Assembly: GCA_013339895.1 (NCBI GenBank)
Contig: JABACO010000004.1
Span: 8,332,085-8,396,084, forward strand
DNA: 64,000 nt
Reading direction: 5' to 3'
Origin: Ephydatia muelleri
Lineage: Eukaryota; Porifera; Demospongiae; Spongillida; Spongillidae
Below are positions 59,896 through 64,000 of the stretch, in pieces; the stretch's first letter is position 1; the number at the start of each line of letters is the position of its first letter. The position numbers and the translations under genes are program-made. The notes under the pieces are model-generated. The model was not told the DNA's origin. It was given only the letters and a program-made list of their open reading frames with translations, and searched no databases.

Positions 59896-59909
59896 AACTT
59901 TTCACTGGG

Positions 59910-61613
59910 CCCGCCCCTTCCTGCTGATCAGCACAACTGTAGACCATGTTCCAGAGCATGTGGCTACAGAGGAACAGAGGGACAATTCATCCCCATCCCA
60001 TGGATACCAGTTGTGCGTAGTACAGAGGAAATGGTGGATATGATCAAGCTGGTAGCAGCTGACTGAAGAGAAGATGATACATTTGAAGCACACATGTATT
60101 TCATCTGTGACATACTGCACATATGTACTGACATAGACTGTACTCAAGTTTTCTATTCTCTCCTATGCACGCTATTCTTGATGGCCTAATTCTTGCATGC
60201 TTAGTGAACCTGCATACATGAAGTACCTGCACTGCTGTACTAAAAGTCTTACATCGAGGTGAAGCGATCAGCTACGCAACGGAAGATAATAGGACAACAT
60301 TAAGTAAGCAAGCGCTTTGGTACACAATGGGGATCGAAGAAGGACTTCTCGGAGGCAGGAGGCGGGGGTGGGGCGGATCGAAGTTGCGACTACATGTACT
60401 TTGCTCCATATATGGTCTTACTAAAGACCATATACGGTGAAAATTGATACTGATATACTCCCCTCTACCTCTCTTGTATCCGCCCCCTGCCGGAGATTTA
60501 CAGATTGAACGCGTTACTTGGTAAGTACTATTCGTACGGACACCATGCAGGTAACTCAACGGCCCGGGTACGATAACTAGTGTTCTTACTGTATTTGCAC
60601 GTAACTATAGGCTAATTTTCGGCGTTTGGTGGTAACTCGGTGGGTCCTGTATTATAGTGTCTGTCCTCTGTGTTAACCATCATCGATGGCTGGTTGATCG
60701 CAACTGAGGTGTATCGCCCTTCATGTAGCAAAACTATTTAGAGAGGATGGGTGCTTTGAGATCATCTTTGCGGCCGCTATACTTGTCACATACAGTATAA
60801 GAAACAAGTCATCTTCCTAATCCCCAATCAATAAAGAGATGGTAGATAGCTGTAGCCTTCTTTTGAACCATACTTTGTTGATACAGGTACATGTTTACTG
60901 GTCCGGCAATTGAACGGAGCTCTACAGAAAGATAAACACCCACTTAGAGTTACACAATTTTAGGAAATGCTACCCAAAAGTATATCCACAACGGTTACAA
61001 ACAATCCACTATCACTTGACTGTCATTGCTGAATAAATGGCATAGAATGGATCTACCAGTAGGGAATGGTTAGAATTCAAAGAAGATCGCAATTCAATTT
61101 AATTCAATACATGCTATGCCTTAAACTTCTGGACTGGCAATGGTTTGAGAATGTTGCACTTTGTGCTATATGAGGGAACTAGTGCATAGTTTAATTTGAA
61201 CTGTCGGTTTGAATTTGTACTTATTTTAGTGCTTATTTGTATTTAATGATATACATGAAGTGATAATAATTTATCTGGGACGTTTTGAATGTCTTGCATA
61301 CTTGTACAGTAGTCTCCGCCGAGACCGGTCCAAAGAGGGTGTGTGCATGTTGTTATGTTGTGAAAGCAAACACCACTTTTTTTATAGTTGTTCATTAGAC
61401 CATGTGATCCATTCCACAATATTCCCAATTACAGCATAAAAGAAAACAGTGATCGATGCTGGTGCTTATTTGAATTTTATCAATCTGACACTCAAGCACT
61501 AGGCACAAGTCTCAATGCAGCAAACATCAACACCCGGGTTTAGAGGTAGGTCAACTACCTTATGCAAACAATGCAATTAATTTTAATAAAACTATTATTG
61601 CACTTCATGGTAG
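59910..61613. other. Spacer, possible promoter of the downstream gene
   Basis: No recognisable coding exon. Bases 60250-60760 are richer in CpG and GC words (GGCGGGGGTGGGGCGG near 60361, CGGCCCGGGTACG near 60560) than anything nearby and could be a promoter. A perfect 11-bp stem with a four-base loop (TATATGGTCTT, loop ACTA) lies at 60409-60434. A frame at about 59936-60063 (CRPCSRACGYRGTEGQFIPI then STEEMVDMIKL) looks protein-like but is unrecognised. Confidence 0.45.
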
Positions 61614-62354
61614 GAGGATTAGCACCAGTAAGCCTCTTTTAAAAGACCTAGTATGTCTGAAAGTGACCCCAACAAAGTGGTACCACCTGGGACTGCAGCT
61701 AAACATCAGTGGGAACGAGCTTGACAAGATGAAAGCAAACAATCCAACAGATGTTGATTCATGCATTTTGGAGATGTTCAAGACATGGTTGAGGAACACA
61801 CCTGATGCCACTTATGCAGAGCTGAAGGATGCATTGGATAGAATTGGAGAGCATTCTGTTGCTGCTCAACTGCTGCAACCATCGGGTAGGCACATGAAAC
61901 AAAGGGAAAGGGTGTTATCATTGTTTGTATGGACTCATGCAATGTTGCCTTCCCATTCATAATATCATCATGTATGCAGTACATGTAAAGTATGTGTGCA
62001 GAATTATTAACACATCCCTTATTTTAGCATCATATGAATAAGCCACATCTGTACATAAATGTGTCTGTTTCTTTTATCAAATACAAAGCAGTTTGACACA
62101 TACTTAGCAGTTGCATTCGTAATGTTACTATGCCATATAAAGGGAAACAGGCTTTACCCACTAGACGCTTATTACATGTGTTGTACATGTACATGTAAAT
62201 GTCTTGGTTTTGATCAACATGGTTATCAGTGATTTGTGTCATCTAAATACACTACATGTAGAACACTGCCCAGTGCCAGTACAGACAATTTCTTCAGCTG
62301 GAAGGCCACTACTCCAGCAATCTACTGCTCAGCAACACCTCACATCATTGTCTG
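61614..62354 (+). CDS. Death-domain protein, two exons recognised (partial gene)
   Basis: The exon 61614-61885 follows a CATGGTAG acceptor and encodes LLKDLVCLKVTPTKWYHLGL, then QLNISGNELDKMKAN, EMFKTWLRNTPDATYAELKD and ALDRIGEHSVAAQLL. This is a death domain: KW-x-LG-x-x-L helix 1, a conserved WL in the middle, and the final helix with A-x-x-L. Such domains assemble apoptosis and innate-immune signalling complexes, and sponges have many. The exon ends in phase 1 at GTAGGC. The exon 62262-62354 starts in the same phase and encodes CPVPVQTISSAGRPLLQQST, a low-complexity linker. Upstream and downstream exons were not identified, so the full architecture is unknown. Confidence 0.7.
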
Positions 62355-63739
62355 GTAAATAAATGCATTGCACTTAGTGCAAGTTGTTTAGATAGTGTGC
62401 TTTGTGATGTAGGGCTCCATTCACCATCTCTTATGTCCATGCATCAGTTGAATTTATCTCACAGCTAACTTAACCACTTCCTATAGATCTGTTACTGTTT
62501 GTTTTTTCTTAACACAGACTATTGTTTATTGTCAATCCTATATATATGCTATTTGGTCTATGGTGCAATGCACTGCAATGTTATAGTGTGGTGATGCAAT
62601 CAAGCACATTGATTATGGTGTACACGTACATTCGTACATGTTTTGTCCAGATTCACAAGCATGTCATTACTTATCTTGCTGAAATTACATGTACAATGTG
62701 ATGTATATATTTCAGCTGCCATATCCATTCTTTCATTCACCCTATTTCGTATTGCCCCCTAACATACTTCCTTTTCTATTGATGGAATCTCTCCTTGCCT
62801 TTGATTGGAAAATGGCCCTTGTTTTTCAGAAGAAGGCATTGATTCTTTCCCCTTCCAATTATATGGACCTATTACTTACTGGGCAGAAACCTGCAGAAGC
62901 ATGTGAAAGTACTCCGTGGGTATTGTGCATCATGTTGAGGCCATAGCACCACGAAAGATAATACAGAATCCTAACCAACCACCTCTGGCTACTTGCTGTC
63001 TGCAATTGATGAGTTGATGTGTCCTTGATGTGTTAGTCCAACCAATACAGCTCCGTTGACTTGGCTTGTACATGAATGTGTCACATGCCTCATTGAGTAG
63101 GTCCATTTGAATGCCCACACATTTGGCCCTTGCTGCTATTCCATCACACCACTGAACAGTACAGTTCTTAAACTAGCATCAAGAATGGTTCAGCTGCTAT
63201 TGCATGATGTAATGGTGTATTTTAGATCATGCGAAATAATCATCAAGGCTGACAATCGTTGCTGCACAAACAGAGAAGAAATGAAAATAGTCATGCAGCA
63301 GGGTAGTGCACAAGATACTGGATGCTACTAAGGAGAATTGTATTCAAATTCAAACCGGTGGAACTGTAAGTAACACAAAATAGACTTTACAGCAGTTTTA
63401 TATGTACTAGTTTGAAATCACAACCCAACCTTGGCTTGCATTAAATGGTCCCCTGATCAGCTTTGCAGGCGTACTCATAATTGGCATGCATATGAGCTTC
63501 AAAACACATAAAGCATCATATTGGCTAACTCTGATATCATACTCCAGGATGAGATCAGAGTACTGAGTGAGGAGCAGCAACAGCCATTACTTCTAGTACT
63601 GCGGTTCGAATGGAAATGCAACAAATGCAACGCTTGCAATAAAATCAATGCTTCCATACCATGGTACAGTATATGCGAATCAGCCATAGCTACATGATAA
63701 GAAGTGCATGTGTTGTAGGAAAAATAAATACATTTACAG
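62355..63739. other. Introns or spacer without a recognised exon
   Basis: Open frames at 62689-62946 and 63107-63331 match nothing I know. The stretch may contain further exons of the death-domain gene. One plausible acceptor is the CTCCAG at 63542-63547, followed by an open frame reading DEIRVLSEEQQQPLLLVLRF. Confidence 0.4.
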
Positions 63740-64000
63740 ATGGTTAAACAGACTGGTGTCTACTTTGGCAGTGAAAGAAAAAAGTGTGCAGTTGCCAATT
63801 GCAAAGAGTTAATCAGTGATAATCTTAAGGATGACTCTCATATAGGGAGAAGGCACTTTTGTGGGCATGATGGAATGATACCAAAGGAGGAGGTTTGGAT
63901 TAAGCTTGGTCATGACAAGGTGGTGGCTTGTTCAAGATGAACTTTCAACTAGACAACACATATACACCAAACTCTGTTCCCCATACATGTGTGTTTTCCT
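63740..64000 (+). pseudogene. Start of a repeat-derived ORF running off the right edge
   Basis: After ACAG the frame reads MVKQTGVYFGSERKKCAVAN, then KDDSHIGRRHFCGHDGMIPK and EEVWIKLGHDK. The similarity continues in another frame as FKMNFQLDNTYTPNSV and HTCVFS. This resembles a widespread uncharacterised repetitive protein of sponges and cnidarians with WIKLGGDKGGGSFKMxFQ and NTCVF motifs, by memory. A one- or two-base slip near 63920 breaks the frame. It is probably a dead transposon gene rather than a host exon. Confidence 0.5.

Larger units (their letters stand above)
56627..59909. mobile_element. CACTA/EnSpm-like DNA transposon, decayed
   Basis: The left end CCCAGCAAGAAGTTCTTGGC and the right end (complement CCCAGTGAAAAGTTCTTGGG) form terminal inverted repeats of about 28 bp. 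Both ends continue into dense subterminal repeats of CTTGCCAAGAT and CTTGGCCAAGAT type (56630-56910 and 59798-59895), a hallmark of CACTA elements. Flanking CCC on both sides could be the target duplication, but the context is C-rich. The interior has two divergent genes: a minus-strand BEN-like protein and the C-terminal part of a CACTA transposase on the plus strand. The catalytic part of the transposase appears deleted. Confidence 0.75.

Overview
This is a stretch of metazoan nuclear genome. Spliced genes with GT-AG introns, transposon-filled introns several kilobases long, abundant microsatellites and many copies of the palindromic word TACATGTA point to a marine invertebrate. A sponge or another early-branching animal fits best, but the species cannot be fixed from the sequence. 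There are no operons, tRNA or rRNA genes, and no CRISPR array.

The host gene that organises the middle of the window is a plus-strand homologue of TYW4/LCMT2 (tRNA wybutosine-synthesising methyltransferase with a C-terminal kelch propeller). Its exons run from 23599 to 46059. Splice sites are well kept, but three exons carry in-frame stops (28945, 31247, 45768) and one exon junction is out of frame, so I read it as a recently dead copy. Its introns hold most of the mobile DNA: a TTAA-flanked Kolobok-type transposon (25258-28652), a decayed Ty3/gypsy relic (about 31990-35340), a duplicated proline-rich gene fragment (36340-37605), a decayed repeat-derived ORF (39845-41640) and a 2-kb nested fold-back (43399-45442).

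Layout. 1-1990: satellite with five-monomer higher-order structure. 1991-9900: little coding, one 786-bp fold-back (5435-6220) and short tandem duplications. 9940-13819: a minus-strand proline-rich coiled-coil gene with two coding minisatellites. 13979-14534: small inverted-repeat transposon. 14871-19654: microsatellites and a 750-bp pyrimidine tract. 23599-46059: the TYW4/LCMT2-like pseudogene and its nested elements. 46600-47740: retroelement debris. 48134-53354: a complete Ty3/gypsy element with two identical 192-bp LTRs, a GCAT target duplication, a tRNA-Ser primer site, a polypurine tract, and gag and pol in different frames. 53560-54200: degenerate tandem repeat. 54241-54625: long hairpin. 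54835-55410: more of the same reverse-transcriptase family. 56627-59909: a decayed CACTA (EnSpm)-like transposon with two divergent genes. 61614-62354: exons of a death-domain protein. 63740-64000: start of another repeat-derived ORF that runs off the end.

The most notable systems are (1) the Kolobok-type element, in which a THAP transposase and a separate P2X7 ballast-domain protein face each other from mirror-image promoters exactly 142 bp inside each end, with only the transposase broken; (2) the very young LTR element, whose protease is split by a +1 frame change at a GGC-UAA stop; and (3) the nested fold-backs, where one arm preserves the empty site of an insertion in the other.
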